Positions 20,424 to 30,250 of a DNA stretch of 64,000 nt are shown piece after piece; positions within the stretch are counted from its first letter, which is position 1, and every line of letters begins with the position of its first letter. The position numbers and the translations under genes are program-made. Source of the stretch: Blastobasis lacticolella (taxonomy: Eukaryota; Arthropoda; Insecta; Lepidoptera; Blastobasidae); the NCBI GenBank assembly GCA_905147135.1, contig LR990054.1, positions 15,289,001-15,353,000 on the forward strand, written 5' to 3'. The notes beneath the pieces were generated by a model. That model was not told where the DNA came from and ran no database searches. It saw only the letters and a program-made list of their open reading frames with translations.

Positions 20424-20707
20424 TAGAGCTCGTCTAATCTAAAATGAAGCGCCCCACTATCGCATTAACGCACACAAGCAAGTTTAAAATATGGACGCAA
20501 TACATATACATTAATATACAAATGCCGTTGTAATTGGTCATTCAGTTGCCGGTGAGATTCAAAAACGTCGGTGCACGCGTCGTTCATTGGCACGACACTT
20601 CATCCGTATGGGATACGGATGAAGTGTCGTTATCAATATTTGCACTCACACATCGAAATCAACTAACTAAGTAGTGGGGCGCGTCATCTTAGACTAGACG
20701 AGCTCTA
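20424..20707. mobile_element. MITE-1 copy with an 18-bp internal palindrome
   Basis: TIRs GAGCTCGTCTAATCTAAAAT and complement, TA at 20424-20425 and 20706-20707. At 20592-20630 an 18-bp perfect inverted repeat with a GGG loop replaces the single ACACAGATGAAGTGTCGT-type sequence of other copies. Confidence 0.85.
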
Positions 20708-20732
20708 CTCTGTTTTTGTTTGATTTTTAACA

Positions 20733-20950
20733 CCCGACGAAAAAAGATGGGTGTTACTAGTTTAACGTTTATCTGCGCTCTGTGTTTCTGTGTTTCTGTC
20801 TGTGGCATTATAGCCGAACGGATGGACCGATTTCTATGCGGTTTTCTTTATTTGACCAGTTTAATCGAGACGATTCTTGGCTTTGTTTCATCAAAATCCG
20901 TTTACTAGTTTAGGAATTATTTAAGCATATGTAAACTTGGTCACTGGTTC
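20733..20950 (+). repeat. Rep-2 copy
   Basis: Contains ACACCCGACGAAAAAAG, TATAGCCGAACGGATGG, ATCAAAATCCGTTTAC and TTTTTCGGTGAGAGC. A related reverse copy is at 28.7 kb. The 62-aa frame here is not a gene. Confidence 0.5.
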
Positions 20951-21169
20951 TCTGACGTTTTTCGGTGAGAGCTTTTTCTATGTATATACTCGTAATTTTA
21001 CCCAAAGGTAATTTACATACAGTATCTCATAGTACAGGGTCAGGGATAGCATTTACTTTAATTCCCTTTTCTAATTAGGAATTGTGTTGAATAAAGATCC
21101 TGTGAATTCTTTCTGAGTTCAGTTAATTTTTATTATTTTCAAGTAGGTATATAACTTGAATTTTTTTTA

Positions 21170-21460
21170 TCCTATTCATGACAAACGGACAGATAGCCCA
21201 CCTGATGGTAAGCGGTAACTGTCGCCTATAACATCTACAATTCTTACATTTAGGTTGCAGGCTACAAAAATACAGAAACGCAGGTACGTTGTCACTGTGA
21301 GGACGAAGATGAAGTTTCGCTGGCTACCTTATGCTGAGTGTGGCCCCGTTGCACATCTCCTTATGGCACAGGTAACGAAGTTTCTTGTAAGCTGTATTAT
21401 GACCTAATGTACTGTGCCATGTGTGAGATAGATGTAATAAACGATTTTTATTTATTTATT
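21170..21460 (+). repeat. Rep-5 plus LINE 3' tail
   Basis: Rep-5 landmarks (GGTAACTGTCGCC, CGTTGTCACTGTGAGGAC) run into ATGCTGAGTGTGGCCCC and a terminal AATAAACG...TTTATTTATTTAT. The tail resembles 49.14-49.31 kb, so this is probably a LINE 3' end with polyadenylation signal and microsatellite terminus. Confidence 0.55.
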
Positions 21461-21610
21461 TATCCTTCAAACCGGAACACAACAATGCAAGCATTGTTGC
21501 TTGGCGGCAGAAATAGATAAGGCGATGGTACTCACCTAGGCGGACTCCTAAGGCTTGACAGAGTCCTACCTCCTCCATAAAATGGATGAATATGGCTTCT
21601 GCGACTTCAT
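21461..21610 (-). repeat. Rep-6 fragment
   Basis: CAAACCGGAACACAACAATG and GGCTTGACAGAGTCC match in reverse the sequence at 22.96-23.07 kb. Confidence 0.55.
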
Positions 21611-22119
21611 TAAAGATATAGTCTAAGAAGGCAGCTGAAGGTATAGTTTATTTTATACTATAATGTGCCTAGGTACTTAAACCATTTCTAACTAACCTTC
21701 GTACTAATCCTACTAAAACATTCTATTTGAACAACAGCTCAAACCCAAGGTTCTCATCTTCGATTGCTGAAGTAACGCGAAGAAATCGTACATCCTACGC
21801 CCAGACTACGTTCCCTTTGTCTAATGCCTTGTAATCTACGGATGACACTATGTCCCCGGATCTGAGAAAAATATAAACGCCATTCTACACTTAGAAAAGT
21901 GAAGCATGTAAGGTACGACAAATTTTTTGGAATTTTTAGTTGTTGAGCATGACCTACGCATTCACACAGAACCTGCAACAGGTCGGACAATCCGCCGCTA
22001 TTTTGTTTAATTTTATACCGCGCTGACCGCTGTCATGTCAGTGACAGTGTCATAGCACGCACACAAAAAAAGGGCGGTCAACTTTATGCTTCCCTCATGA
22101 TTTTAGAGAGCAAGAATAA
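21611..22119. other. unassigned sequence
   Basis: Nothing recognised. Confidence 0.4.
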
Positions 22120-22330
22120 AAATCATCTTGGCGTTAATGTCCCGGTTTTGATCCCACGCGCGAGGGCCTAGTGTTCGCCTTGACCATGATCCAGGGTTTT
22201 ACAGATCAGGTACTTACAGTGGAGCGACTGCCATATGACCTCCGTGACCCTGTCAACAGGGAAACCTGACCACATTGGATCATGGTTATACATTCAGTCG
22301 CTTGAATATTTTCCCTCACCGTATGATGAT
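22120..22330 (-). mobile_element. SINE-B copy, headless
   Basis: Reverse SINE-B: GTTAATGTCCCGGTT, CGCCTTGACCATGATCCAGG, CAGTGGAGCGACTGCC, GACCACATTGGATCATGG. Confidence 0.75.
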
Positions 22331-22829
22331 TATGATTTTAAAGAGTATCCGTCCGTAAGTTTCTTAAGTCCGTGACCATGTCGTTATTTGGCGCCCAGAT
22401 TGGGACTGAAATAGTCTCATCCGGCTCGAAGGATCATGATCCGAAATTACTTTGAGTGCGGGTACGCTTACTTGTACATACGTTTATCACTTTGATCCTG
22501 ATATTTTTTAAATCCTTAATGGAAGTGTTCGTGTGGAGGCCGCGTTATATTTGTTGCGACTTAGAAGGACTTTATCATCTTTGGGATCTATAATAATTTT
22601 TTACAAATAAATAATAAATATTTCTTTTAAACCTGTTGTCATAACCTGCTTTACCTGTCATAAAGTTTCTCCATAGAAGATACATGTTTATTTTTCTCAC
22701 TCCTCGCCTTTGCTGAACTGTTTACTGATTTTAACTGTATCCACTGTATTATGTTTGTAAGAACAATAAAGTGTTTATTTATCTATCTATCTATCTTCTT
22801 TCCATTGTATGAGATTTCCGAGATAAAGA
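22331..22829. other. unassigned; LINE-like tail at 22.75-22.80 kb
   Basis: ACAATAAAGTG followed by TTTATTTATCTATCTATC looks like a LINE 3' end with microsatellite. The rest is unassigned. Confidence 0.4.
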
Positions 22830-23070
22830 TGTTTTCGTTCGTTAACCACTGTGACGTCATTTGCGTGGATATACCCTTATTGGGATACACGCACAAATCG
22901 ATTTATCACAGTATTGCTGAACTACGTCACAGAGTTAAGTACGGGTCATCCAGTATCACGTGATAGGACTCTGTCAAGCCTGAGGAGTCCGGTTGGGTGA
23001 GTACCATTGCCTTATCTATATCCGCAAGCAACAATGCTTGCATTGTTGTGTTCCGGTTTGAAGGATAAGG
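22830..23070 (+). repeat. Rep-6 copy 1
   Basis: Contains AACCACTGTGACGTCA, TATCACAGTATTGCTGAAC and TACGTCACAGAGTTAAG. A second copy follows at 23.58-23.77 kb in the same orientation. Confidence 0.55.
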
Positions 23071-23545
23071 TAGCCAGCGAAATTACAAGCATGAGACCAT
23101 AGAGAAAATATTTACTAAAGTAATAGAGGAGACACCGCAAGTATTTTCTTTGAACCACGCTTTGCGGTCCATGGACAACAGTGGCCGCAGTCAGTTCTGA
23201 GACATTGCGCGACGCGGACCAATCTGACAGTGCAATCTTGTGCATTAAAAACTGTACGAACCATTCGAGGGCCAAAAATAAAGAAAATGATAACATTTCA
23301 TCGGTCATTCTATGACTTAGCAGCCTCCCCCCGCACCTCCCGCACGTGACAGGTTGGTACAATATTTTTGTTTGTGATGGCTGCTCTATTACGTTAGTAA
23401 ATATTTTCTCTATGCATGAGACATTTCATCTTAGTCCTTACAGCGACAACGCACCTCTGTTCTACATGTTTGTTACCTGCTACTTCAATATATGAATTGT
23501 AGATGTTAGCATTTACCATCAGATGGACTGTCTGTCACTGAGAAG
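23071..23545 (-). repeat. Rep-5 copy split by an 8-bp-TSD element
   Basis: Reverse Rep-5: AATTACAAGCATGAGAC on one side of the insert and CATGAGACATTTCATCTTAG on the other. The uninterrupted copy at 8.87 kb reads the equivalent of ATTACAGGCATGAGGCATTT. Confidence 0.65.
23090..23422. mobile_element. 317-bp TIR element with 8-bp duplication CATGAGAC
   Basis: CATAGAGAAAATATTTACTA on the left and its exact complement on the right, with CATGAGAC on both sides (23090-23097, 23415-23422). The 8-bp duplication and termini beginning CA fit hAT or P superfamilies. A 116-aa minus frame across it is not recognisable as transposase. Confidence 0.85.
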
Positions 23546-23574
23546 AATAAAAAAACGCAAGATGTAGATGTTTT

Positions 23575-23765
23575 CGTCTGACCACTGTGACGTCAGTGGC
23601 CTGGGTATACCCACATTACGGGACACAGTTATACACGCACGAATATATTTATCACAGTATTGCCGAACTACGTCACAGAGCTAAGTGTAGGTTATCCATT
23701 AACACTGGCAGTCATTCAGCCGGTCGAGATTTGATCGTGTACGATTGCTATCAGCTGATAACGGG
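23575..23765 (+). repeat. Rep-6 copy 2
   Basis: GACCACTGTGACGTCAGTGG, TATCACAGTATTGCCGAACT and ACGTCACAGAGCTAAG match copy 1. Confidence 0.55.
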
Positions 23766-23884
23766 CGGTTGTCGTTTAATCTACGATTAGTGGATGCGTC
23801 TACGCAACGGGTGATTCAACTTACGTACTTTGTTTCGAGAGGATGTTGTTTGAGCCATGATGGAGCGTCGGTGCTCGGCGCTTT

Positions 23885-23955
23885 CCTTTTTTTATACCAT
23901 TAAGGTGGCAAACAAGCTTACGGCCTGCCTGATGGTAATGGTTGCAGTCACTAAT
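23885..23955 (-). repeat. Rep-9 scrap (LINE 3' UTR)
   Basis: AAGGTGGCAAACAAGCTTAC and GGCCTGCCTGATGGTAA match the Rep-9 tails at 26.1, 26.3, 46.1 and 54.4 kb. Confidence 0.55.
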
Positions 23956-24212
23956 TACGTAGACCCTCTGTTGGTCACCACGCAAAGGTTCGAAAGAACG
24001 TTTCTCGCTCGTACGATTCGGATGTGGAAGCTCCCAGCCACAGTGTTTCCTTTGGAGTACGATATGGAATCGTTCAAGAGGTATTTTAGAGGTCGCTTCA
24101 GAGGCGGGCAACGCATTAGTGACTCCCCTAGTGTTGCTAATGTCCATAGGCGGCGGTGACCATTTTCCATCAGGTGTCCCGCTGGCCGTTTGTCTGCCGT
24201 ATAACATAAAAA
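23956..24212 (+). pseudogene. CR1-like LINE ORF2 C-terminus plus 3' UTR and A-tail
   Basis: The plus frame reads YVDPLLVTTQRFERTFLART and IRMWKLPATVFPLEYDMESF and stops after SVANVHRRR. The 3' UTR ends at ATAACATAAAAAT. It lacks one codon relative to 13.2 kb (KLP versus NELP) and is joined upstream to a Rep-9 scrap of opposite orientation. Confidence 0.7.
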
Positions 24213-24310
24213 TATTGGCAACGGCCGTGCGAACACGGTCGTACGACGGATGTTGCCTGACAAATAGGAGATCTAAAAACCGACCGTCGCACTACCGTTG
24301 CCCATTAGGA
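24212..24310. mobile_element. MITE-6 copy (about 99 bp)
   Basis: ATTGGCAACGGCCGTGCGA near the left and CCGTTGCCCATTAGGA at the right form imperfect inverted ends. A cleaner copy is at 35691-35806. It starts directly after the LINE A-tail. Confidence 0.55.
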
Positions 24311-24450
24311 CAGCGCCTTAAGCGAGAGGTACGTACAGGGTTCGAATTCTAGTGCCGCTATATACCAACGACCCCACTGACATGTACAGGCGACTGAATA
24401 TGAAACCATGATCAAATCTTCGCAGATTCCCCTACTAACAGGTTGCCGGA
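24311..24450 (+). mobile_element. SINE-B copy, truncated both ends
   Basis: Head remnant AGGGTTCGAATTCTAGTG followed directly by ACAGGCGACTGAATATGAAA and a short body. The middle of the element is deleted. Confidence 0.55.
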
Positions 24451-24451
24451 G

Positions 24452-24775
24452 CGTTGGTGGCCGAGCGGTTCGGGTATCCGACTCGTTAGCGAGAGCAATT
24501 ACTCTTTTTTAAGGTATGTACATTAGGTGAATACTAACCGATGACCTGGTGAGGGACAAGATCGTGAAATCTGCATACGCAGGCGACTGAATATGAAACC
24601 ATGATCCAATCTGCGCAGGTTTTCTTGTCAACAGGGTCATGGAGGTCAGATGGCAATCGACTAACTGTAATTACCTGATCTGCTAAAACTTCAATCATGG
24701 TAAAGGCGGATCCCGCGTCCCTTGCGCGGGATCCGCCGCATCACAACCGGGATATTAACGCAAATATGACCATTA
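24452..24775 (+). mobile_element. SINE-B copy with tRNA head and 13-bp hairpin
   Basis: The head starts GGTGGCCGAGCGGTTC (A-box-like) and retains ACTCGTTAGCGAGAG but lacks a good B box. The body is complete to CACAACCGGGATATTAACGC. At 24705-24737 a perfect 13-bp inverted repeat (GGCGGATCCCGCG, loop of 7) replaces the usual GGACCCCGGGCCCTCG region. Confidence 0.75.
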
Positions 24776-24814
24776 TTTTAAGGGATGATAGGAGAAAGGC
24801 TGTGTGGTGTCTGG

Positions 24815-24935
24815 CAGAGTAGAATAGCACCAACCCCTTACACTCGTGGGTGTCGTACAAGGCGACTAATGTTTTTTAAACTTTAAAGATCTGGAGTCTC
24901 CGTAGGCTGGAAAATGGGCAGCATGATGATGAAAA
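24815..24935 (+). repeat. Rep-4 copy, 5' part
   Basis: ACCAACCCCTTACACTCGTG, GTCGTACAAGGCGACTAATG, GTCTCCGTAGGCTGG, then ATGATGATG. It lacks the central block. Confidence 0.6.
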
Positions 24936-25555
24936 GTAAGGTTCTTAAGTGGCCGCCGCGTGGGACGGCTCCCACGAGATGCGGGCTACCTTGTAGCGGT
25001 CGTAGGGATCACCTCCCGGTGAACCATGGGGCACAAATTCGGATGGGGTGGGTGACTAAGTCCAATAGTAAGCGTCCTGATGAAAGGAGATTCGTTTGTC
25101 ATCATCGTTATTGCCCCAAGGCGTCCAGAGCTAGTAATTGACAGAGCCTTGCGTCTTTAAACGCGCTCTTTGGAAGCCATCTGACCGATCGATCAACCCA
25201 TGAGTGTGTGACGGCTAGTACATTTTGTATGAAAATGACCTTTAGGTTGCACCCGGCCCGGCCCTGATCGGTAGGTCTGTACCCACGCTTATTCTGTATA
25301 TAGATAGAATAATCTACAATTTCTTGTTTACTCGTACCACCTACCGGAAAGCGACGTTAAGCCGCTGCCCTTAAGAAGTGATACAAGCCCAAAAATATAC
25401 AAGCAATACAGAAAAATAGTATGTGAATATTAATAGCCTGACTCAACGAGGCAAGCGTGTCCTTCTAAAAGAAAGCGAGCTTCGATAGCGCGATGTAAAA
25501 TACAACTAGCGCCATCTATTGTCTGTGTAAAGAAGTTTCATGTTTCAAGGTCATA
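24936..25555. other. unassigned sequence
   Basis: A 75-aa plus frame at 24.91-25.14 kb, rich in Gly/Arg/Pro, may be decayed LINE coding sequence, but I cannot assign it. Confidence 0.35.
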
Positions 25556-25745
25556 ATGTACCCTGCGGTAAACACTGTGGCTGGGAGCTCATTCCACATC
25601 CGAATCGTACGAGCGAGATACGTTCTTTCTTTCTTAGAAATATATTCAAATTCGAAAATCTACGAATCTAGTCCCAAACTAAGCAAAGCTTGTGCTATGA
25701 CTACTGTTAAACTACTTATATACTTTTTAAACACTTACTTATTAT
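25556..25745 (-). pseudogene. CR1-like LINE C-terminus scrap fused to SINE-A-like tail
   Basis: CTGGGAGCTCATTCCACATC and CGAATCGTACGAGCGAGA encode, on minus, part of the RTIRMWNELP motif seen at 13.3 kb. It is followed by the complement of AGTCCCAAACTAAGCAAAGC and TACTTATATACTTTTTAAAC, which match SINE-A 3' sequence. Confidence 0.6.
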
Positions 25746-26085
25746 ACTTATAGTGCCTTCTTCTTCTTATCGAGTCGATGGACTAGACCCTGACTTTCAC
25801 ATAATTCTCAAGCTGAAAACGCACGTTCTGCCTATCTGTCACCTGCAATCTGAATGCATGAATCATAGATATGTTATGAGCGACATCATAGACTAAAGGC
25901 TTGCACCAAATTCTAAAATGCATTTAAGTTGATATTCAAACAAAAAACTTTTTACAAAAAACCGTTAAACATAATTCTTAAACGTGTTTAACAATTTTAG
26001 TGCAAGCCGGGCTAAGAGAGCGATAGTTACTGCTTATATCAGTATCAGTGGGCTGTCTGTTTGTTTGTAGCATAAAAAATATATG
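25746..26085. other. unassigned sequence
   Basis: Nothing recognised. Confidence 0.4.
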
Positions 26086-26560
26086 ATACAACATGAAGGT
26101 TTCAAACAAGCTTATGGTGGCCTGTCTGATGGTAAGCAGTCACCGAAGCCTATGGACGTTTGCAATACCAGGGGCATCACTGACGCGTTGCCAACCCCGT
26201 AAAAACCTTCGTTTGTACATGTATGAAGGTAGAGTGGATATGATCTAGATGGGCTGGATTGGGGTAGACTCTTTCGATCCATTACCGTTTCTTTCTTTTT
26301 ATACTACTAAGGTGGCAAACAAGCTTGGAGCCTGCTGATGGTAAATTGCAGTACCAGGGGTATCATTGCCGTGGTTCCGACCCTGTAAAATTCTTTTCAC
26401 CTTTTCTTGAAGAACTCCACGACGTATTTTCCCAGGGAAATCCCCCCGGAGCTCATTTCGAATGTGCGAGGGGTAAAGTTCCTTTGGAACCGCACAGTCC
26501 GTCCTAACAAACCAAATTCATATACAGAGCGTATTTATTTTGCCATACCCCTATGGGAAA
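26086..26560 (-). repeat. two Rep-9 LINE 3' ends in tandem orientation
   Basis: First copy (26086-26215): CAAACAAGCTTATGGTGGCC, GCATCACTGACGCGTTGCC. Second (26285-26560): TTTTTATACTACTAAGGTGG, GGGGTATCATTGCCGTGG, then a region of decayed coding with AAATCCCCCCGGAGCTCATT. Both are minus-oriented with the A-tail side at lower coordinates. Confidence 0.55.
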
Positions 26561-26970
26561 AAGGCGTGACGGAATGTACTTATGTTATTTATTTTGGTAA
26601 GAAATGTTATTATGCCGATAACAAAGCGTCAGGTAAGATCGTAGTGATAACATTGAGATTGGGACCTTATCGCGCAGGTATTAGATCCCGTTATCGCACG
26701 GCGCTGTGGCAATGAACAATGGCAGAGCTGATAACACCGCATAACCAGACACATTACGTTATACTCGTATGAAGGTGTTTTGAAATGGGTAGGAAGTCAT
26801 GGAAGAACGTTAAGCATCGAATCCGTATCATAAACTTGCATATAGTTTATTTTCTATCAGAGTGCACTATCTGTATACAGATACACTATCTGTATCTATG
26901 TTAGGAGTATTATTAGTAATCAAGCTTAGGGCACAGCGATCCAAACCTCACTCCGCGGGACTCGCAGAAG
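26561..26970. other. unassigned sequence
   Basis: Nothing recognised. Confidence 0.4.
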
Positions 26971-27200
26971 ACTAACGCCGCGGCTCAGGCCATGGCATAC
27001 GCTGAGCGAGGTCCTTTTGTTGTCGGGGGGTACTACACTACAGCAGTTCCGATACTGAGTGGCATGTTCCTAAATAGGTAGTTTTAAATTCTTTTGTTAT
27101 TGTGTATCGTTTACTATCTGCTGTAAGTATATGTGTACTTTGTGTTGTGAGCTTGTGATGTGGTGTATTAAGGAAATAATAAATATATTTTCATTTCATT
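26971..27200 (+). repeat. Rep-8 copy (LINE 3' end)
   Basis: GCGGCTCAGGCCATGGCATA, CGCTGAGCGAGGTCC, TTTTGTTGTCGGGGGGTAC and terminal AATAAATATATTTTCATTTC. A near match is at 55.0-55.18 kb. Confidence 0.6.
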
Positions 27201-27224
27201 TCTTTTAAATATTAACCGAGGTTT

Positions 27225-27385
27225 ATTTCCGTCTGCGTTTCCCTTCCCTTAGCGTTTATCCCGGCATATGCTAGGGTTTTCCTGCTTTTCTTCCTCCACT
27301 TCGCTCGGTCTTCAGCATCCTCACGTTATAGGCCATTGGTTCTCGCATCCGACTCGGCGATGTCAATCCATCGCTTTCTAGGCCA
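27225..27385 (-). pseudogene. RTE-like LINE ORF C-terminal scrap
   Basis: On minus it reads RKRWIDIAESDA, then an in-frame stop, then REDAEDRAKWRKKSRKTLAY. This is the same C-terminal motif as at 8.3 and 32.9 kb. Confidence 0.65.
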
Positions 27386-27934
27386 ATCGCGGGATCTCTT
27401 ACCTGATACCAACAGGTTTAGACACCTGTTTCCTTCATATCTCTGGGGCTTATGCCTCCTCAATCTTGTTAGTAATGTCTCTTACGCAAAGGTGACCTGC
27501 TTGTGCTTGCTTGCTTTGCTCTATTATAAACAAAATTGTAGTTAATCATACATGCTAAGGATTGTCTCCACATACTCCACACTTGTGGCTAGAAAAATAT
27601 TTTAATTCGAGATAACACAGCGCAAGAATTAGGCTGGGAGCACTAACCCAAATCTAGTATATTGAAGGGCACCAATATTTATCAAACTTTGCTAGACGTT
27701 TGAATTCCGGAACCATTGTTCAGATTATTGTAAAAATTTGACGTAGCGACACGCTTTACGAAGACATCTGTAATCTCGTAGGCGCACCGTTTTCGGAGGG
27801 GCAAGGGGGGGGGGGGGATTGCCTCGGAACGGTGTATTCCTGTTGCCCCCAGCCATGTCTCTATTAAGGGAACAACGAACCATTAAGTATATCAAAGTAG
27901 ACAGATAATGGGGACAGCGGAAATATTATTTTTA
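27386..27934. other. unassigned; 13-G run at 27805-27817
   Basis: A homopolymer of 13 G on plus. Nothing else was recognised. Confidence 0.45.
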
Positions 27935-28365
27935 TTATCTATACATAGTATACTAGTCATAGTATATAACAAAGTCGCTTCCCGCCGTCTGCTCCTATGT
28001 TTCTATGTATGTATCTATACATGGGCATACCACGCGTGGTCACAACCGGGACATAACGCCAAGATGATGATGATATTTGACATTTATATTTTTAGTTAAT
28101 TGACATAAATATGGAATTTGACATTGTTATTTTTTTTAATGAACTTACGTACCTAAAAAGATATGGAATTGTAAATTCTGAAATAAATGATTTTTATTTA
28201 TTTATCTATGTATGTATCTGTGTATCTACGCTTAAATCTTAAACTACGCAACGTATTTTAATGCAGTTTTGAATAATAGATAAGAGTGATTAAAGAGGAA
28301 GGCTTATAAGCAAGAAAAAAGGCAGATAGGGGTAAAGTAGGTGTAAGCGAAGTCGTGTTAATTAT
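27935..28365 (-). repeat. Rep-1 copy interrupted by unrelated AT-rich DNA
   Basis: GTCGCTTCCCGCCGTCTG near 27.97 kb is the reverse 3' end, and ACTACGCAACGTATTTTAAT to AAGTAGGTGTAAGCGAAGTC (28.24-28.36 kb) is the 5' part. Between them lies a SINE-B 3' scrap (CACAACCGGGACATAACGCC) and about 130 bp of AT-rich sequence. Confidence 0.55.
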
Positions 28366-28383
28366 AATCCTATTAATTTTCCC

Positions 28384-28620
28384 TCATTCCGTACTCCTTG
28401 CGGTAATGGGGTACCTATTAATGAGGTACGGGGTAATGGGTGCAACGGGAATGCGCCGTTGGATCTGTTTTATTTCACGTTTACGACCTCCGCTAGGACC
28501 CCGACTGTGTTTAAGTAGGCTCGTTTCGCGCTTCAGCACTTGTTCTTCTGGTATATTGAGAAAGAGGATTTGGTTGGCACATCTGTGAGCCTGGTAGAGC
28601 CTGGTATATGTATCATACAA
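28384..28620 (-). other. unrecognised 78-aa open frame
   Basis: The frame contains LKHSRGPSGGRKREIKQIQ and is fairly basic. I do not recognise it and found no paralogue in the window. It could be chance, decayed repeat or a host exon; no splice evidence was assessed. Confidence 0.2.
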
Positions 28621-28659
28621 CTATTTACCTATAGTGACATAACCAAACCGACAGAAAAT

Positions 28660-28905
28660 GTCAGATAACACCCGACCAAGTTTACTTAAACTGAAATAGG
28701 TATTTTCTAACGTACAGAACCGATTTTAATGAAATAAAGCTAAGTATGATCTCGATTAAACTAGCTTTCGAATACAGATAACAGCTACCAAATCAGTCCA
28801 TCCGTTCTTGAGCTACGATGCCACAGGCAGATACACACAGCCGCAGATACACATACACACAGATATACAGATACATCCCTCTTTTTTCGTTGGCGGTTAA
28901 CAAGA
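28660..28905 (-). repeat. Rep-2 copy
   Basis: ACACCCGACCAAGTTTACTT, CCAAATCAGTCCATCCGTTC and CTCTTTTTTCGTTGGCGG are the reverse counterparts of Rep-2 at 20.7 kb. Confidence 0.5.
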
Positions 28906-29875
28906 ATATAGCTCGCCCGAGTGAGGCGTGCTCCTTGTCACCATTTTCTGTTTTACGGAGTAAACATTACGTTAGAGTTTCACATTAGACTTATGCCCGA
29001 TTTACATTGATGAAGTACAGTGGCAAGTGGCGAGTACATCTGCAGTGACTGTTGGCACTACAGCGAGTCCAGTGCCATTTCTCTGTCGATACAGACGGGG
29101 AACGTCAACAAATTCGTGCAATTTTGCGCAAAATTCTCTTCATGCAGCACTGTTTTTTAATTGCCCCTGATCTTCTTGGACTTGTCTATAATTTGCGTTG
29201 GACATTAATGCCGTTAAACAATGTAACGTAACAAAACTGCAGGGCAGTGTCAGGTTCAGTTGTATAAAGAAAACTAAAGAATCAGGGTAGTGGGTTATGG
29301 CTATTCAGTCCAGTTAGCTAGCTAATACAAATTAATTTATAAAAAATACTTTAGTAAAGCACTTATATATAGGTCCAAAAGTGTCTTACACGTAACTTTT
29401 GTCCAGCAGAATCACATAATTTTCTTTGATAAAATCATTAAAATAGGTGCAGCCTTTGTGCATTTTTAGTCCGAGATCGATTTCATTAATTTTGCATGGA
29501 TAACAGTAACTTCTAGTGGCGATCTCGGTCTCGGTTGTTCGAAGGCTGATTAAGTAAAAATAAAGATCGTGAAAAAGCCTCCACTTTTTTCACCTCGAAG
29601 ATCAATTTTCGTTTAAATAGAAATAAAATCTTCGCCATCATGGCATCGATCTGTGGTACGTCACTGCTTGACAACTTCACAACAATTTTTTATACATTAT
29701 TTATACCAAGATTAATGTTAAATAATATTATAATAGAAACTACGTATTCAAAGCCAAAAGGAAATAAATTAACAGAACAACAAGTACGTCTAGAAATACA
29801 TAATTCGTATATCATTTTAAATAATGATCGCATCAAAATAAACATAGTATCCTCAATGACTTCTACGGAGAGCCA
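28906..29875. other. unassigned sequence
   Basis: A 79-aa plus frame at 29640-29879 has no recognisable domain. No shared repeat was seen, so this is among the few stretches that look unique within the window. Confidence 0.35.
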
Positions 29876-30250
29876 TTAAAGCCTGAAGGGCCAAAACCAA
29901 AGATACCCATAAAAACCATTACTAATGTATGAAAAATTAAAAATTAAAGTATCAACGTGCTAAACCAACGTTTGAACAAAAGTCCTAATAGTCGTAAGTA
30001 CTAACACAAGTCAGGGTTAAACCCTACATACTATAAAATTCTATTTGAATCAAAACATTAGTAAAACGTAGTTATAACGTAGTCTGATTTTACAGAATAT
30101 TAATTTTCCAGGGAGGACTGATGAGCAATCAGACCCTGAAGGGCCAAATATAAAGATACCCTTAAAAACTATATTATACTATAAAAAGTATTCATCATGC
30201 TGAACCAATGTTAAAACAGGAGTCCTCATAACCCTAAGTAATAAAATAAG
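29876..30250 (+). repeat. imperfect direct duplication, about 250-bp spacing
   Basis: CCTGAAGGGCCAAA, AAAGATACCC and the run TGAACCAATGTT/CTAAACCAACGTT, then AGTCCT...AGTA, occur in the same order at 29.88-30.00 and 30.13-30.25 kb. Confidence 0.55.

Noticed and set aside
23012..23362. 116-aa minus open frame with MTDEMLSFSLFLALEWFV
   Set aside because: It lies almost entirely within the 317-bp TIR element and reads across its end into flanking Rep-5. No domain is visible, so it is chance coding in a repeat.
24914..25141. 75-aa frame rich in Arg/Gly/Pro as a gene
   Set aside because: It starts inside Rep-4 and shows no domain. It may be decayed LINE coding but I could not support a call.
27805..27817. 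G-quadruplex candidate
   Set aside because: A single 13-G homopolymer without separate G-tracts. It may also be an assembly artefact, so it is noted only as a run.
29640..29879. 79-aa frame as a host gene exon
   Set aside because: No recognisable domain, neighbour exon or conserved motif; AT-rich chance frame is as likely.
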